64,000 nucleotides of DNA from Eriocheir sinensis (lineage: Eukaryota > Arthropoda > Malacostraca > Decapoda > Varunidae): contig NC_066529.1 in NCBI RefSeq assembly GCF_024679095.1, forward strand, positions 2,615,094 through 2,679,093, in the 5' to 3' direction. Made by a program: the position numbers and the translations under genes. Positions within the stretch are counted from its first letter, which is position 1; each line of letters starts with the position of its first letter. The notes beneath the pieces are model-generated. The model had not been told where the DNA came from, searched no databases, and was given only the letters and a program-made list of their open reading frames with translations. Positions 44,065 through 57,396 of this stretch are shown here, in pieces.

Positions 44065-46016
44065 TCACTGTCTTCATTCATATCAACCTCAAGCTGCACA
44101 TTGTCCCATTATTTGCAACATGAATCAAGTTGAAACTCCCCACCGTGTATCATGTGATTTTGATGTCAAGGTATTGTAAGCATTTCCTACCTACCGTTTC
44201 CTAGTACCATCTTCTTAGCTATTAGTTTGAGCTTGACTGAACTACTGTGTCTTCATCCCGCAACTCAGACTCCATAAATCATCTGCCCAATTTTGGTTAT
44301 TCAGAAAAGAAAGAAATTTAAACAACTTTGACCAAGTAATTTTAATGTAAAAAAAAAAAGTGGTTTGTGCAGCTAGTCCTGAACTGGAGTGGTGCAACAG
44401 TAACTACAGTTTGTGTTAAAATCACATTAGAATGTGGAAACACTTCATCCGAATTACCAGGCCAGTCGAAAACTATACAGCCAAAACACTTTCCCATGTA
44501 ACTTTTGTGCCTGCCTGCCAAAAACACTCCTTGTCGAGGAAATAAACCCAGCATGAAAATACAGAGGTCACAGGTGCTGTGGTCCTCTCAGCCATTTGAA
44601 CTTTCCACTTGTATATCACTGCTTGGACTGAGCATATCAGAAAGCCGGACCATTCTCAAGACTTCTCGGTTAAACACAGCCGTCACTTAAGTAGTGGTAC
44701 TCCATGGTGACAAAATATGGATCACAGCAGCTAGAGGTCAAGTGTGCAGCAATACAGGATTTTATAGTGGTTTATTTGGACATTAAAAATTAACAATTAG
44801 ATGATGTTCATATACTATTTATACCAATAAGTAACTTGTGCCTTCAACAGTCCTTATGTCACAGTCTGGGATGGAGGTGGCACTGTGAAACTGGAAGTAC
44901 ACAGATCTAAGGAAGAACGATGGTGTCTGCGTGACCTGTCTTGGACCTCTTAAGAATCCTCTCTCTCCTGAGTTGTCATTTGTATTTCACATTAGTTTGT
45001 TGTGTTGACATCTCCATTGTCTCACTTGATTTTCATTGTTTCTCATGATATTTCTCTTTCATATATATGTTTTTCACTAAATCATGTCATCTTCTTTTTA
45101 ATCAATTGTTTGTGTTTACTGCATCATGTTTCTCATCATTATACATAGGAATAAAATTAATAGTAAAGCAAATAACAAAACATGTGATCTTTAAACTTTA
45201 TAGGAATTAGTTATAAAAGAAAACTACTACTATTGTACAAGTATGATTTAAATATCTTCCCACTGGAGAAGAAAACATTCTACTTTGTCTGAAAATGTTG
45301 ACAGTTAATCTGATTTGAACAGATTATAAACTTATTTACTTGGACGACAATACTACGAAAAGATTTGCTTAGCCATCGTAATTCGATCACATCATAATGC
45401 TCATGTGTATGTTCTTCTAGTGGTATCCCCCAAACATGCTGTAAATCTGCTGTCTCCCTTACAAGGCCAAAGCATTTTTATGTTACTTAACATATCTGCC
45501 AGTGGTCAGAGATGATGGTGGAAGGAAAGTGACTCGTCTTGACTCCCACCGTAGCTTGTCTCTGCCAGATTGACGTGCAGAGAAATCAGTCAGTGGGTCA
45601 TTTGTTTAGCACAAATTTATTGCTCTTGGAGTATGGCTGTCTGCGTGCTTCCAGTGCCTGTGAGTAGTGCGTGTTATATTGCACTGCTCCACTGACACTG
45701 CTCTAGATTTGGCTAATGGGAACAAAGTTTGTATGTGAATTTGTATAGTACAATACTACTTATGTTCTTTCTTCAAAAGGATGTCCTGCAACCAACAAAA
45801 TCAAACGTGACAAATTTGAGCAAAGAATCAGTTTGCCAGACTAGACTGTTCTTTGATGGGAGCATTATTTTGAAGCCTGACCATGCTTGAAGATTTTGTT
45901 CTGGCTGCAAAAGCTGATATTCCTTTTTCTCCTAATTTCATAATTTGTAGTCAAAGTCTAGCAGTTGTTAGTAAGTAATGATTCCGGCATCACTGACAGA
46001 ACTGCATTTAATATCA

Positions 46017-46047
<31 letters not shown>

Positions 46048-47110
46048 GAGAAAAGTCATGATTTTTACCAAAATGTACATAAAGAACTCCAGGTAGATTT
46101 TTGCTTCTTTAATGAAGGAGCAAATTACTGATTACATCAGTGTTTATATTAACTACTTTTAATTGAGTTCCTTGTTAGAGGGACTGTTCTGCATTGTTCT
46201 AGAATATCCAAGATATTGTTAGTGTTGTATCTGTTATTTATGACTCCTGCTGCAGTATTTCCAACTCCATTTTGGCTGCCTGTGTTGAAACATTTTACAT
46301 CTATTGGCATTATCTTCATGTTGTGTTGCTTTCTGACATTCTTCTAGCATGTGTATATAGTACTCAGTAAGGCAGTAGTGTGTGGAGGAGAGACAAGGGT
46401 TGAGTAATGGCAGTGTGAACTAGTGTGATGCATGGGAAGGATGGACGGTTTATCCTGATTCACGAGTTACTAGAAGCGACAGTGTTCGTGTACCGTCTGT
46501 GAACAGTGCTACAGTGAAGCACTCCTGCAGCAAGTGCAAAGCAGCTTTATTACTTAGGAATTAAGGAAGTTCACCAAAGGACCCGTTTTTCTGGTGAGTT
46601 TGTGTCATTGCGTCTCCCAGAAGGCCTGAAGAAAGAAGCGAAGGGTGTAGGGAAGCCCGAGTGTGCCGCTCTGTGTTTGTCCGTGTACCGTAAGATAAGT
46701 AAGTCTCCAGCATCAAAGTGTATTGTAGGTTTATTATCTCCAGGCCAGAGTCTCACACCACTGGTATTGTGGCAGTATTTTTTGAAGTGTATTAATGGAA
46801 CAATAATTATCAAGTGTAGGCTCATCATTTCAGAACCAACTTAGTGGCAAATTTTCACGCCTCAGCTTGGGCTCTTATGTATTACTGATTCAGAGTTTAC
46901 AAATGTTGATGCCAGTGTATGTTGAAATTTTGTATGCAATATTCTGTTTGGAAATATGAAAGATTGTTCACTCCTGCTAACATTAATGTATTACTTAACA
47001 GCTAGAAAGAGAGCAATACAAAAATGGCCTTTACTTGATTGTTTTACTCTGTCCTTTGTATGTGTCTCTCTTCGTATGATAAACACAATAATTTGATTCC
47101 ATGCAGCTTA
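44065..47110. other. AT-rich interval without recognisable gene; possible long 3' UTR
   Basis: No convincing frame is present. An (ATT)n run lies at 46018-46047, and AATAAA hexamers at about 44541 and 45149 could end the TBP-like transcript. Frames at 46571-46844 on both strands overlap each other and match nothing. Confidence 0.4.
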
Positions 47111-47177
47111 TGTCATCATGCGCATTCTCGAATATGCTATTATAATAGTAACAAAAAATAGAATAGATGTATTTTTA

Positions 47178-47514
47178 CTCACGGTGGCTGAGTGGTTAGC
47201 GTGCGGGCCCTGCATTCACCGCGTGCTGGACGATGCTGGTTCGAATCCCCACGCTACCACCTGGGATTTTTCAGTCACCGCCGAGTGGCCTAAGACTTCC
47301 CACATACTGTCCTGAAGACCATCCATCAACCCGAACTCAGAAAGAAACCGTCCAAGTGAATCAAGAATGAGTTCCGGGGGGCAGCATGAGCCAAGAATAA
47401 ATGGCGCCACTATAAAAATTGCCTGCGCTATGACGGGCTCGGGCCGACCACAGCAGGCCCCTGAAGAAAGTCTACCGGCGCTATAGGCGAACAAGGGAAA
47501 AAAAAAAAAAAATT
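47178..47514 (+). repeat. tRNA-derived SINE with poly-A tail
   Basis: The head has an A box TGGCTGAGTGG (47185-47195) and a perfect B box GGTTCGAATCC (47238-47248). A ~250-bp body and a tail of about 15 adenines (47499-47513) follow. The acceptor stem is not complementary, so it is not a functional tRNA. Frames at 47118-47315 and 47216-47557 run through it. Confidence 0.9.
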
Positions 47515-47949
47515 CTGTGGGGCAATGAAGTCTCAAAAGCTGTGATTCATCAAGCATTTATGGATTTCAAAGGCACAAGTTCTTATTTACTTTTCTGCAG
47601 CATCTAGAAAAAAAGCATAAATTTCATTACTAAAACAGTGAAGTAGAAAAATCTCAAATTACAGAGGGCAAATTATACGTGATTTTAAAACTGATAGAAT
47701 AGACCGATTGTTTCAGACATGAGAAAGGGTGTTTAGTACTAAAAGAAAAAAATCCATTAAAGCCAAATAACTAACACTGTCATTTGCTTACAGTCTCACA
47801 TTCATTGCCAGAACCTCACATTCCTTTAACATGGACCTTACAGCTTCACAAAATACAAAACATCTCCACACTTCACTCCGCCATTACCACACCGATTAGG
47901 ACACTCACACGCCACGCCTAAGTCCTAAAAAAAAGAAAAAAAATAGAGT

Positions 47950-48006
47950 ATATTACCTGCAACAATAAACTATCAATCAATCAACAATAAACTATCAATC
48001 AATCAA
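47950..48006 (-). repeat. (TCAA)n-flanked dispersed repeat end
   Basis: ACCTGCAACAATAAACTATCAATCAATCA, with AATAAACTATCAATCAATCA then repeated once more, is the inverted form of the element end at 25588-25620 (sequence given in part). Confidence 0.55.
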
Positions 48007-48272
48007 GAATGGCGCTGAAGGAAACACGGAAAGACAGGTAACAGCGCATGGGTTTGTTTACGCTTGTGTGACCCTCGTGGGGGCGTGCCTTTCCCTGTCA
48101 CTCTTTGTGCTTCTTCAACCTTAAAGAACTATTATACCAGGCCTTCAGCTTTCCACCATGCGCCTCCACGTTCTGAGTTCCTGGCTAACATGAGGACTGA
48201 GTAGTGAAAGTACACGGAACAAAAATTAATGTCTGCCGCGCTACACAGGATATCATGCTTCTTTTCTCTCTT

Positions 48273-48524
48273 GTGTTCCTCGCTGGTGGACACACGAACT
48301 TGGGAGGCATGAACTTATCTTAACTCCCTAACTAAACTATGGAAGATAAAACGAAGACTGATTGTGGTTTCATTGTTCCGTTGTGTCTTGTTACTGTTGT
48401 GTTCCTCGCTGGTGGACACACGAACTTGGGAGGCATGAACTTATCTTAACTCCCTAACTAAACTTTGGAAGATAAAACGAAGACTGATTGTGGTTTCATT
48501 GTTCCGTTGTGTCTTGTTACTGTT
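48273..48524. repeat. 126-bp near-perfect tandem duplication
   Basis: GTGTTCCTCGCTGGTGGACA starts at 48273 and again at 48399. The copies are almost identical, differing at about one base in the middle part, so the duplication is recent. Confidence 0.92.
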
Positions 48525-48868
48525 GTGTTGCTCCTCCTCCAAACGGGAGTTGGGAAATAATTTTAATTCCCTTATTAAAATAGGAAGAAAAGGAAAGTGT
48601 ACTACATATTATACTTTCAGTTGATATATTACCGGTGAGTTTGTCCATCTCAATATCGACTTCTTCACTTTATCTTCCTATCTCCCTATTCATGATCCTG
48701 TTACGCCAAGTGCTGGCAAAAATAAAATAAAAATAAAAAAGGAGACGTTATGGTTTACTACTGACGCGGATTACAGACGTGTGAGTTGTATGGTTCAAGT
48801 TTTATCCGTGTCTAATTTAGTGTTACGAACGTCAAGTGTTTCGTGTGGTTAGCTTCAAGGAAGACGCG

Positions 48869-48921
48869 ATGAAGACCCAAGAGAAGCCAAGCCCCAGATG
48901 TGACTACACGCCAGCGAGGGG
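48869..48921 (+). CDS. Possible first coding exon of an unidentified gene
   Basis: The ATG at 48869 (context GACGCGATGA) encodes about 17 codons, MKTQEKPSPRCDYTPAR, ending at a consensus donor GG|GTAAGT (48922). The preceding ~100 bp are moderately CpG-containing and include AGTGTTACGAACGTCAAG. No matching downstream exon can be recognised. The donor quality is the main reason to list it. Confidence 0.25.
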
Positions 48922-48999
48922 GTAAGTGTTAACGTTCCTTTTGGTAATCATTCATAAAACCAACCTTCCTCAATTTGTAGTTAGATTGTTAGTTTTCAG

Positions 49000-50400
49000 G
49001 CGATGTTTTGTGTTTCCAGAAAGGATTCGTCTCGCTCTCTGGTTGGCGAAACTTATTATTTTTCTCATTTTCTGACTATGTTTACGAAGGGTTAGCTTAT
49101 TAAACGCACAGCTGAAAGAATAAAATAATAGGTCAGTTCTAGCAATATCGTAGTCATCAATAGCGAGTTAGCCGAGGCAGACAACGCGTTAGCCTAATAT
49201 TAGAGCAATTTCTGAAAAGGTCGATGTTAGCCACATTTTGTTAAAGATGTGAATGCCTGAATGGAGGAAAATGTAGGAAAGGAGGCAGATGATATAGAGA
49301 TTATTGGAGAGGAGATGAAAGTGTGGAAGAGATAGGGAGGAGAGGAAGAGAAAATTATTATGAGAAAGAGGACTTTAGTTAAGGAATAGTGCAGGAGGAA
49401 GTGGATAAGAAGGAAGGAAGAATGAATTGATAATGCCGCCTTGCATGTCCCTATTTTTACATCATATGGAAAATCAAGATGTTATGTAACAGGTTATATA
49501 CCACATCGCTTTATTTGAATGTCATAAGAAATAGGAACGAACATGTCATTTTGGTATACGCTCGTACTGACATGACATTTCTGACTTCCGTATATAATTA
49601 TGCCTGTTGAACTTCATGATTACTATGTACTAAGATGTCGTAGGAAAGTAATGTCTCCTACCCTACCCTTATATTTAGTTTCATCTGTTAGCCACCTCAG
49701 TATCATCCACGACTCCCTGGGCGTGGGGTCGAGATCGTATTAGGAAATTTATGGCTTTGATGCTAAATAGTTAGGGTGGCTGGAGTGCATAAGTTCAGGC
49801 CACCAGTGCCACTCCTGTCGCCTAAAAGGTTGACATCAGGACCGCATTTAGCTCGTGTGGGCCCCGGCGCACACTTCAGGAGAGAGAGAGAGAGCTGCTT
49901 GTTTTATTCCTGCTGCGTGGCCGTTTTAGACATGTAGAGATGAATATGTATAATGATGGATTAGTTAGCTGACTGTTAGATTGTTTAGTTGATTACTGTA
50001 TATGATAAATAGGTGGATATATGTGGAATTACTATGGTGAGAGAAAGTGGAAGAAGGGAAGAAAGGGCAGTAATATAGTTCAGGGTCACACAGATAGACA
50101 AACAGACGGAGACAGACAGATAATAAAAAAAGGAAGAAGACACCATGCAACATTTAAAGGAGGCGTAAGACGAAATTACTGAAATGGAAGAAAGGGGAAG
50201 AAGAAAAGGAGGGGAAGTATAATAGATCACACAGACAGACATAGAGACCGAGAAAGAAAGGATAAAGACACCATTCAACATATTAAAGGAGGCGTGTTTG
50301 TGTTGCAAGGGTGGAGGGAGTGAGGAGAGGGGGAGGCAGGGCAGGGGAAGGACAACACATTACTCAGAAGCATGTGTCGAAGGTGGACTATTGAAGACGG
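49000..50400. other. No gene seen
   Basis: AT-rich DNA with purine-rich stretches (49255-49430) and a diverged duplication: 50060-50170 and 50195-50290 share ACAGACAGA, AAAGACACCAT.CAACAT and AAAGGAGGCGT. Minus-strand frames (49965-50153, 49985-50308) arise from that duplication. Confidence 0.5.
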
Positions 50401-50424
50401 GGCAGACAGGTGATATCCGGGTCT

Positions 50425-50940
50425 TCCTCCCCCCCCCTCTATAGAAGGTCACTCCCTCCTCCTTTTGTTCCTTCATCTTTCTTCTTTTTTGGTTTATACT
50501 TCTGCTTCATTTCCTTCTCTTCCTCCTTCTCCACATCCTCTTGTATCCTCCTGTCCCTCTCCTTTTCATTCACCTTCTTGTTGCTTCTCCATCTTTTTTT
50601 TTTTTTATTCTCTTCCGCCTTCTTTCTCACCTCCTCCTCCTCCTCCTCCTCCTCCTTCACAATCTTCGTTTTTGCTTCTAATTCTGCTTTATCTCCTATT
50701 CTTCCTCTTCCACATCCTCTTTTTTTCTTCATCTTCCTCTCCTATCATTCACCTTGTTTCCTTCATTTTTTTTTCTCATTCTTCTCCTTTCTCACCTCCT
50801 CCTCCTCTTCCTCTTCCTTCTCTTTCACTTTTTTTCATCTCGTCCTCTTCCTTCTTCAATTTTTCAACTCCTCCTCCTTCTTCTTTACCATCTCATTTTT
50901 CTTCTTCCTCCTTTTCCTCCTCCTCCTCCTCCCCAACACA
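50425..50940. repeat. Polypyrimidine tract
   Basis: Over 500 bp of almost pure C/T on the plus strand (CCTCCTCCT, CTTCTTTTT words). Frames such as 50410-51036 and 50465-51022 are Ser/Phe/Leu low complexity and not genes. Confidence 0.9.
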
Positions 50941-51614
50941 AACAGGGAAGCAATTTTACAAACGCCAACTGATTTTTCACGGTCCGGAGGTCGAGGCGAG
51001 GCAAAAAAGAGAACAGGATTAAGCTCACACAAATGACTTCAATTGTTTTACGAGTCAACTTCAAATACCCTTCCCCCCCCTTCCCTCTTAGCCTCCTCCT
51101 CCTCTTCCTCAGTAACCTTGTCCTTCCTTCGCCCATAACCCAAGGCGGGGCAGGCAGTGAGGCCGTGAGATGTTTAAGCGAAATGACCGTAAAGTTCTCC
51201 ATATTAGTGAAGGAGGGTCGTTAGAGGTGTGAAGAAAGGGGAAGGGAGGAGGAAAGGGTTGATGGGAAGGTCTAATGGAAAGGGGGAGCAAGGGAGGGAG
51301 ATACAGGAAGGGGAAGGATATTAGTGATGGTGATGGAGGGAGGAATCTCACTGTCACACACTATCTCATTTTTATTGTGTTCCCTCACCCGCCATCACCA
51401 CCACCACCACCACCCAGTTCCTGCTACATCCGCACTGGGTGAATACAAATGAGTGTGAGTGTGGGACAAGCATGCGCCTGCCTGTCTGTCTCTGTCTGTG
51501 TCTGTCTGCATGCTCCTCCTCCTTCCCTCCCTCCCGCTCCTTCCCTCCTCTTGTGTGTCCTTGAAATGTAGTTATATGTGATGCACGGAAGCTTAAGTGT
51601 ATAGTAGGTTAGTG

Positions 51615-51615
<1 letters not shown>

Positions 51616-51654
<39 letters not shown>

Positions 51655-51753
51655 CCTCAAAAAAAGCACGTCCAAGGGCAGAGTATAATATTGAAGGAGA
51701 ATAAAAGGAAAAAAAAAGGAAAAGAAATACAAAGCTTCAGGGTAATGCATGTG

Positions 51754-51807
<54 letters not shown>
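51616..51807. repeat. Two (GT)n microsatellites
   Basis: Runs at 51616-51652 and 51749-51807 separated by A-rich DNA. The His-Thr frame 51424-51816 is an artefact. Confidence 0.96.
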
Positions 51808-51808
<1 letters not shown>

Positions 51809-52634
51809 AAGAACAACCTCCGTCACCTCACCTTGCCTTCTTCACCTTGCCTGTGTACGTAGGTATGCATCTGGTTAAGCGCCTGTGACGTGGGTTTCTG
51901 AATAGGTGTGTGACGAGGATGTGTGAGAGAGGTGAGGAGGAACAAGTGGCTATAGGTCAGTAGAGTGAGGACCTTGCGAGTACGTGCCTATGGGGTTGCT
52001 AAGTAGAGCAGTTATAATGATTTCTTTAGACATCCGTTACTTTAGGAGGTGTATATAGATGCCTAACTAACTGTACAGTCCTTTTGCTTGGAGTTTCTAA
52101 ATATAACCCAACTTAATCGTATATAGACATCAGTGAATTTAGGTCCGTAATAACAAGTAGCGTAATGTACAATTTCTAAATATGACGATGGCAAGAGGTT
52201 CTACGTATATAGACATCAATGACTTTGGGTTCTTGATGACAAGTAGCCAATTACCGAGAATTTTAATTAGATTCCTTAGCCCAACAGTGATAAAGTTTTA
52301 TTATAAATGCAACAGTGATTTCGGTATTTTTAAGGAAACTGACCAACTATATGATCTTTTTTTTTTTCTTTCGTTTGTATGTAAATGTCAGCCAATAAGT
52401 CTAGAGTTACAAATTGAACAGTCAAACAAGGAATGTTAAGCAGAGGACAGGAGCCTATAAGAGGATGGCTAGGGGGGGTGGGGGCGGGGGAGAGGAATTA
52501 AGAAAGATAGAGGGAAGGAGAAAGAATGAGTGGAATACATTCTCGTTTTGTCTTGTTTGTTTGTTCAACAGGGAAAGAAATCAGAACAAGGGCGAAGGAA
52601 AATAAATAAATAGAAACTGTACCACTATTTGCTG

Positions 52635-52636
<2 letters not shown>

Positions 52637-52691
<55 letters not shown>
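52637..52691. repeat. (GA)n microsatellite
   Basis: Pure run. From 51820 to 52630 no gene is visible. Confidence 0.97.
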
Positions 52692-52694
<3 letters not shown>

Positions 52695-52859
52695 AGGAAA
52701 ACAAGCCACCACTATTATTAATGCAGAAGCTCTTGTTACTCCTGCAAGTGTTTGTGGTCAGGGGTGGTGGTGGTGTGGTGGTGGTGGACAGGGGTAAATG
52801 GTGTTGTGGGGTAGGTAATGACGGCCTGTTTCAATGAGGGAGCTTGTAACCAACACCAG

Positions 52860-53260
52860 GAACATCACCACCGCTCGTAACGCATCACGCAACACCACTA
52901 TCACCACCACCATCACCACCACCACCACGAAACTTTACCTCCATCACCACGCATGTTACTTTACCTATATGTAACGTAACTCTTGTAACCACCACCACCA
53001 CCACCACCGCCATCATCATCAACCATTTTCATCTTTCTTTGTTTCCTCTTTTTTTTTTTCCTCTCTGATTTCCTTTTTTCATCTCTTCGTTTATATATTT
53101 GTTGACTTATTTTTACCGGGTCATAGAGATCAAAGTAATTTTATCTGTGGATCTATTTTTTTTTTCTTTCTCCGTCTTCATTTTTTTTACTATATCCAGA
53201 TCATTATCAACATTCAATTCCACCATCACCTCCACAACCACCTCCACCTCCAATACATCA
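52860..53260. repeat. (CAC)n-rich DNA and first copy of a dispersed duplication
   Basis: CACCACCAC clusters precede TTTTTTTCCTCTCTGATTTCC, CGTTTATAT, TTTTACCGGGTCATAGAG and CTGTGGATCTATT (53045-53150). The same order recurs in diverged form at 54180-54380. More (CAC/CTC ACT)n DNA continues to 53705. Confidence 0.7.
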
Positions 53261-53929
53261 TCATCATCACCACTACGTCTTGTCCTATAGCTAACACCAG
53301 CACATTGCCTAACACCACTACCACTAACAACACCACCACCACTGTCACCATCAATATCACTCTCCATCCTATTGTTTCTTTTCCAATACCGCTGATTATC
53401 ATCTTCAATACACCTCCAATCATACACCACTCACCACCACCAGCCCACAACACCATCACCATTCTCCATTTCTCACTATCATTTATTATTTTTTCACTTC
53501 AGAATATCACTGTACTTACTCACTATCATCACTCACCCACAGTCATTCACCATAATCACCACTCACTGTCAACACCATACACTCACTCACTGACGCACCA
53601 TCATAACGCATTCGCCACTATAACCACACACTCATTCATTCACCATCACCACCTCACTCACTCTCACTCACAACCATCACCACCACCACCACCACCTCCA
53701 TCTGTCCAAGCAAGCGAGATCTGAAGCGCAATAGACTGGATATGATGAAAAAAAAATGAGGAAAACAAAATTGCTGAGTTGTCCGTGTCGAAACTTATAG
53801 ACAGAGAGAGACAGTTACGTTACCGGAGATGGTAGTTGAAGGAGAGAAAGAAAATGTATATATATAAAGATAAATATAAGGCTTTCATATTGCTTTTCTG
53901 TTCTGTTCTGTTGCGTTGTCTTTGTTTTT

Positions 53930-54380
53930 GTTGGTGTATATATATCTTTTGTTTTATTGGCTTGTTTTTTTTGTTTGTTTGTTTTGTTATTGCTGAGTTT
54001 TTTTTCATTGTTTGTATTTGTTTGTTTATTTCTTGCTTACTTCTCCTCATCTTTCTTTGTTTACTCCTTATTTTCTTTGATTTGTTTTTGTTTTTCTTTC
54101 TGTTGTTTTATTGGTATTTTTATCATCTTTGTTGTTTGTATTTGTTTGTTTAATTCTTGTCTACTTCTCATCTTTCTTTGTTTTTCCTCTTTTTTTTTTC
54201 TTTCTGATTTCCTTTATTCATTCATCTATCCGTTTATATTTATTCGCTTACTTTATTTTGACCGGGTTAGAGTGTCCAAAACTATTCTACCTGTGCATCT
54301 ATTCCTTCTATTCTCTCTATTCTATTCCATCTTTCTATTCCATCTTCACTCTTTCTGTTATATCCCCACCATCAGCACTA
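53930..54380. repeat. T/G-rich repeats and second copy of the 53045-53260 duplication
   Basis: TTGTTTGTATTTGTTTGTTTA and CTACTTCTC...CATCTTTCTTTG occur at about 54008-54060 and 54130-54180 (given in part). They are followed by TTTCTGATTTCCTTT, CGTTTATAT, TTGACCGGGTTAGAG and CTGTGCATCTATT. Frames on the plus strand are Phe/Leu/Cys low complexity. Confidence 0.7.
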
Positions 54381-55738
54381 CCATCACCATCATCCTCATC
54401 ATAAGCATCATCTCTCTTGCCATCACTGTTTACGTTATCTTCATATATATATCTCGTTCATTCCGTTCTCGTCCAATACACAGACGCTGCCAATGCAATA
54501 CCTTATTATCTATTCATTTATACACGTCTTCCTCTCTTAAATTTACTTTACTGCCTCCTCGCGCCGACTCCTAATATTAGTGGTTTGTTGATGTGCAAAA
54601 CTTGGCAGGCAGGGAGACGGAGAGGCAGGTTGGTAGGCAGGGTGTGAGGTAGGTTGGCACGCAAGGAGGCGGTGGAGGTGAAGAGGGAGGCAGAGGAGGA
54701 GGATAGAGGGTACACTCCATCCTCGCGCTCTTGGGTCCTTGCTTGGGTCTGCTTTACTTTCACAACCCAGACAGGAATGGCCGTCTACCCCCGACTTGGT
54801 GTCCTACCCTACCTCCCTCCTCATCTCTACTCTTCTTGTTACCCTCCATATAGCCTTCGTCCCTCCACTTCCTTTCTCCCTCTCGGCTTCCTCTCTATCA
54901 CTCCTCCTGTCTGAGAGATCGTCACGACCTTCCAGTCACCCAAACAACCTTACCCAACTTAGCAGAATTTCCACAGACTAGCCAACACAGACTGACATAT
55001 TTAATAGACCTCAACGCCTCCCCCACAAACCTAGACTATACAGACAAATGAGACAATGACCAAGTGGGTAACAGCTTAGAGGCATTTTTAAGGAAAACCC
55101 AAATAATTCATATCTGTCCTGATTTCTCCACATGACATCCCAGAACTTACAGAACGATGCCAGACGGAATACTCAGTAGGAAACAACAAAACAATAGACA
55201 ACATAACATCACTATCAGTTCCCGGTAGCAGAATCTAACCCTATCATCAACACTAAGAACAATTGAAAGAAAATGACAGAAGCAAGGAGTAACAGACGAA
55301 GATGCAGGAAAAAGATAAATTGTCGGGGTGTGTCTCAGTGCATTGGACGTGGACGTAATTATACGGACGTGAAAATACGGACGTAAGAATGACAGGACAC
55401 TTAGACACGGACGGAGAAAGATGGACGCGAGAGGGAGGAGAAATGGTGCGTCTGGGAAATAAAGGGAAGATGAAGAAGAAAAGAGAGGAAGAGGAGGGAG
55501 AAAGGGCTAAAGGAGTATGAGGGGAGGGAGAAGTGAGAGAGTCGAACGGAAGGACGGAGGGAAATATATGGGAGAAGAGGATGAGGAATTTGAAGAGCAG
55601 GATGTAAGATAAATAAGGAGGAGGAGGAGGAAGCAAAAAAGAAAGAGCGAGAACAGAAGAAATATATTTTATCACCACCATTACCTTCCCCCCTCCCCCC
55701 CCCCACTATGAACATTACGAGAGCAACATGTATCAGTG

Positions 55739-55743
<5 letters not shown>

Positions 55744-55772
<29 letters not shown>

Positions 55773-55808
55773 GAGGCAGTGAGAGGTATTGTGTAGGTCA
55801 GGGTGAAA

Positions 55809-55847
<39 letters not shown>

Positions 55848-55953
55848 GGTTGTTAGCTCTTAATTCCTGCTAGGTACTTTGTCAAACACCCTCTAATTAA
55901 TTCGTCTCTGAAAGGATACCGTAGTAATAGGACACCTGTATATCTTGCCTACC

Positions 55954-55985
<32 letters not shown>

Positions 55986-55999
55986 CTGTGGCGTTGCTA

Positions 56000-56064
<65 letters not shown>
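55744..56064. repeat. (AC)n, (GA)n, (GT)n and (GA)n microsatellite cluster
   Basis: Runs at 55744-55771, 55812-55844, 55954-55980 and 56004-56064. The interval 54400-55740 has no recognisable gene; 55400-55640 is purine-rich. Confidence 0.95.
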
Positions 56065-56068
<4 letters not shown>

Positions 56069-56084
56069 TGAATCCCCTTCAGTC

Positions 56085-57200
56085 TTACAGTTTCTTAAAT
56101 ACAAGTCGCCTTATTTTATTATCCTCCTCCCCTTCTGTCTTGTTCTACGTCCCTCTTCTTCATTCTTTCACCCTTCATCTTCCTTCCCATCACTCTAAGC
56201 CTTTCACCTCCCTATCATTTTCCTTTGCTTCCCCTCTTTCTCCTCCACTTCTCCTGCCCTTCATTCCTCTTGCCCCTCCTACTCAGTTTTCTTTTCCTTT
56301 CCTCCTTCATTTCATATTCTCAACTTTATGATGTTATTCCTTCTTCCTTCCTTTCTAATATATACTCTATCCCTTTTTCCTTTATCCTTTATTCTTTTTA
56401 CTTTATCCTTTTCGCGTTCCTTTGTTCTTTTCTCTATCCACTTAACCCTTTTCTCATTTTCTTCGGACATCCATCCCTCTCTCTGTGTTCCCATTGGTCT
56501 AGTGCAGCACGATTGACGTATTTAAAACAATCTCGAATGCCCTTTCCTCCAACTTAACATTCACTAAGTCTATGCTAAGCTACGCAGTCCTGTTGGCCAC
56601 TTGATTTATTATAGTCCCACCTAGGCTGAACTCTGGGCCTACGTCTGCACCATAGAGTACGTGAGGTCTGAATATCTATGTAAATTTATGTAACATCTTT
56701 CATACCTTCTCCTATCTATCTTATATCTCTCTTCCTTCCTTCCTTCCTCCCCTTCCTTTCTCTCCAGTAATAGGCGCTCGTCAACGCCTCGCAATAAAAG
56801 AGACTCGAGGGGCGTGACATCTAACTAAGGGAACCGAGTCTTTCTATTGTGAAGGTAATTGGGGAGATTGATAGAGAGGTGTGGTAGTGACGACGGAGGC
56901 GGGAGGTGGAGGAGGAGGAGGTGGGGAATAGTGGAAGAAGTGATGGAGGTGATGACAAGAGACAGGAGTGGTTAGATAGGTGGGAGTGGTGGTAGGTGTG
57001 TTGGTGGGTGGGTGATGACGTAGACTGGTGGGGGGGGGGTCAATAATGGTATACACACACGGTAACGGAGCAGGACAGAGAAAGAGTAAAGAAAGAGTTA
57101 CCCCTTCGCCTCCCCCTCCCATTCTCTCCCCTCCCTTCTGCCTTCCATATAGCGCGGTAAGTAATGATCCAGGTGACAGCTACCGCGTGTACTGGTTAAA
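56085..57200. other. Pyrimidine-rich then G-rich DNA, no gene seen
   Basis: 56110-56480 is C/T-rich. 56880-57030 is G-rich with GTGGTGG words. Frames on either strand (55945-56331, 56844-57122) are low complexity. Confidence 0.5.
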
Positions 57201-57396
57201 GTGACTATATACCTGTGTGTGTTTGTGTTTGTGTCCCCGTAATTGGCCCTTCCACCCACCTGTCCGGGTTGCAAGCTCTTCATTCCTGGACCGGTTCTTT
57301 TTGTCTTATTGGTCCGCTGATGGACACTATAGATACGGACCTGTTTTGCTGTCTCTGTTATCCGACCCGACTGTTGTATTCTTAATCCTTTCGGCG

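Noticed and set aside
47178..47260. Possible tRNA-Ser-like gene
   Set aside because: The acceptor and T stems fail to pair, and the sequence continues into a body with a poly-A tail; it is a SINE.
50410..51036. 208-residue open frame
   Set aside because: It is a polypyrimidine tract read as Ser/Phe/Leu; overlapping frames of similar length exist in other phases, and there is no domain or splice signal.
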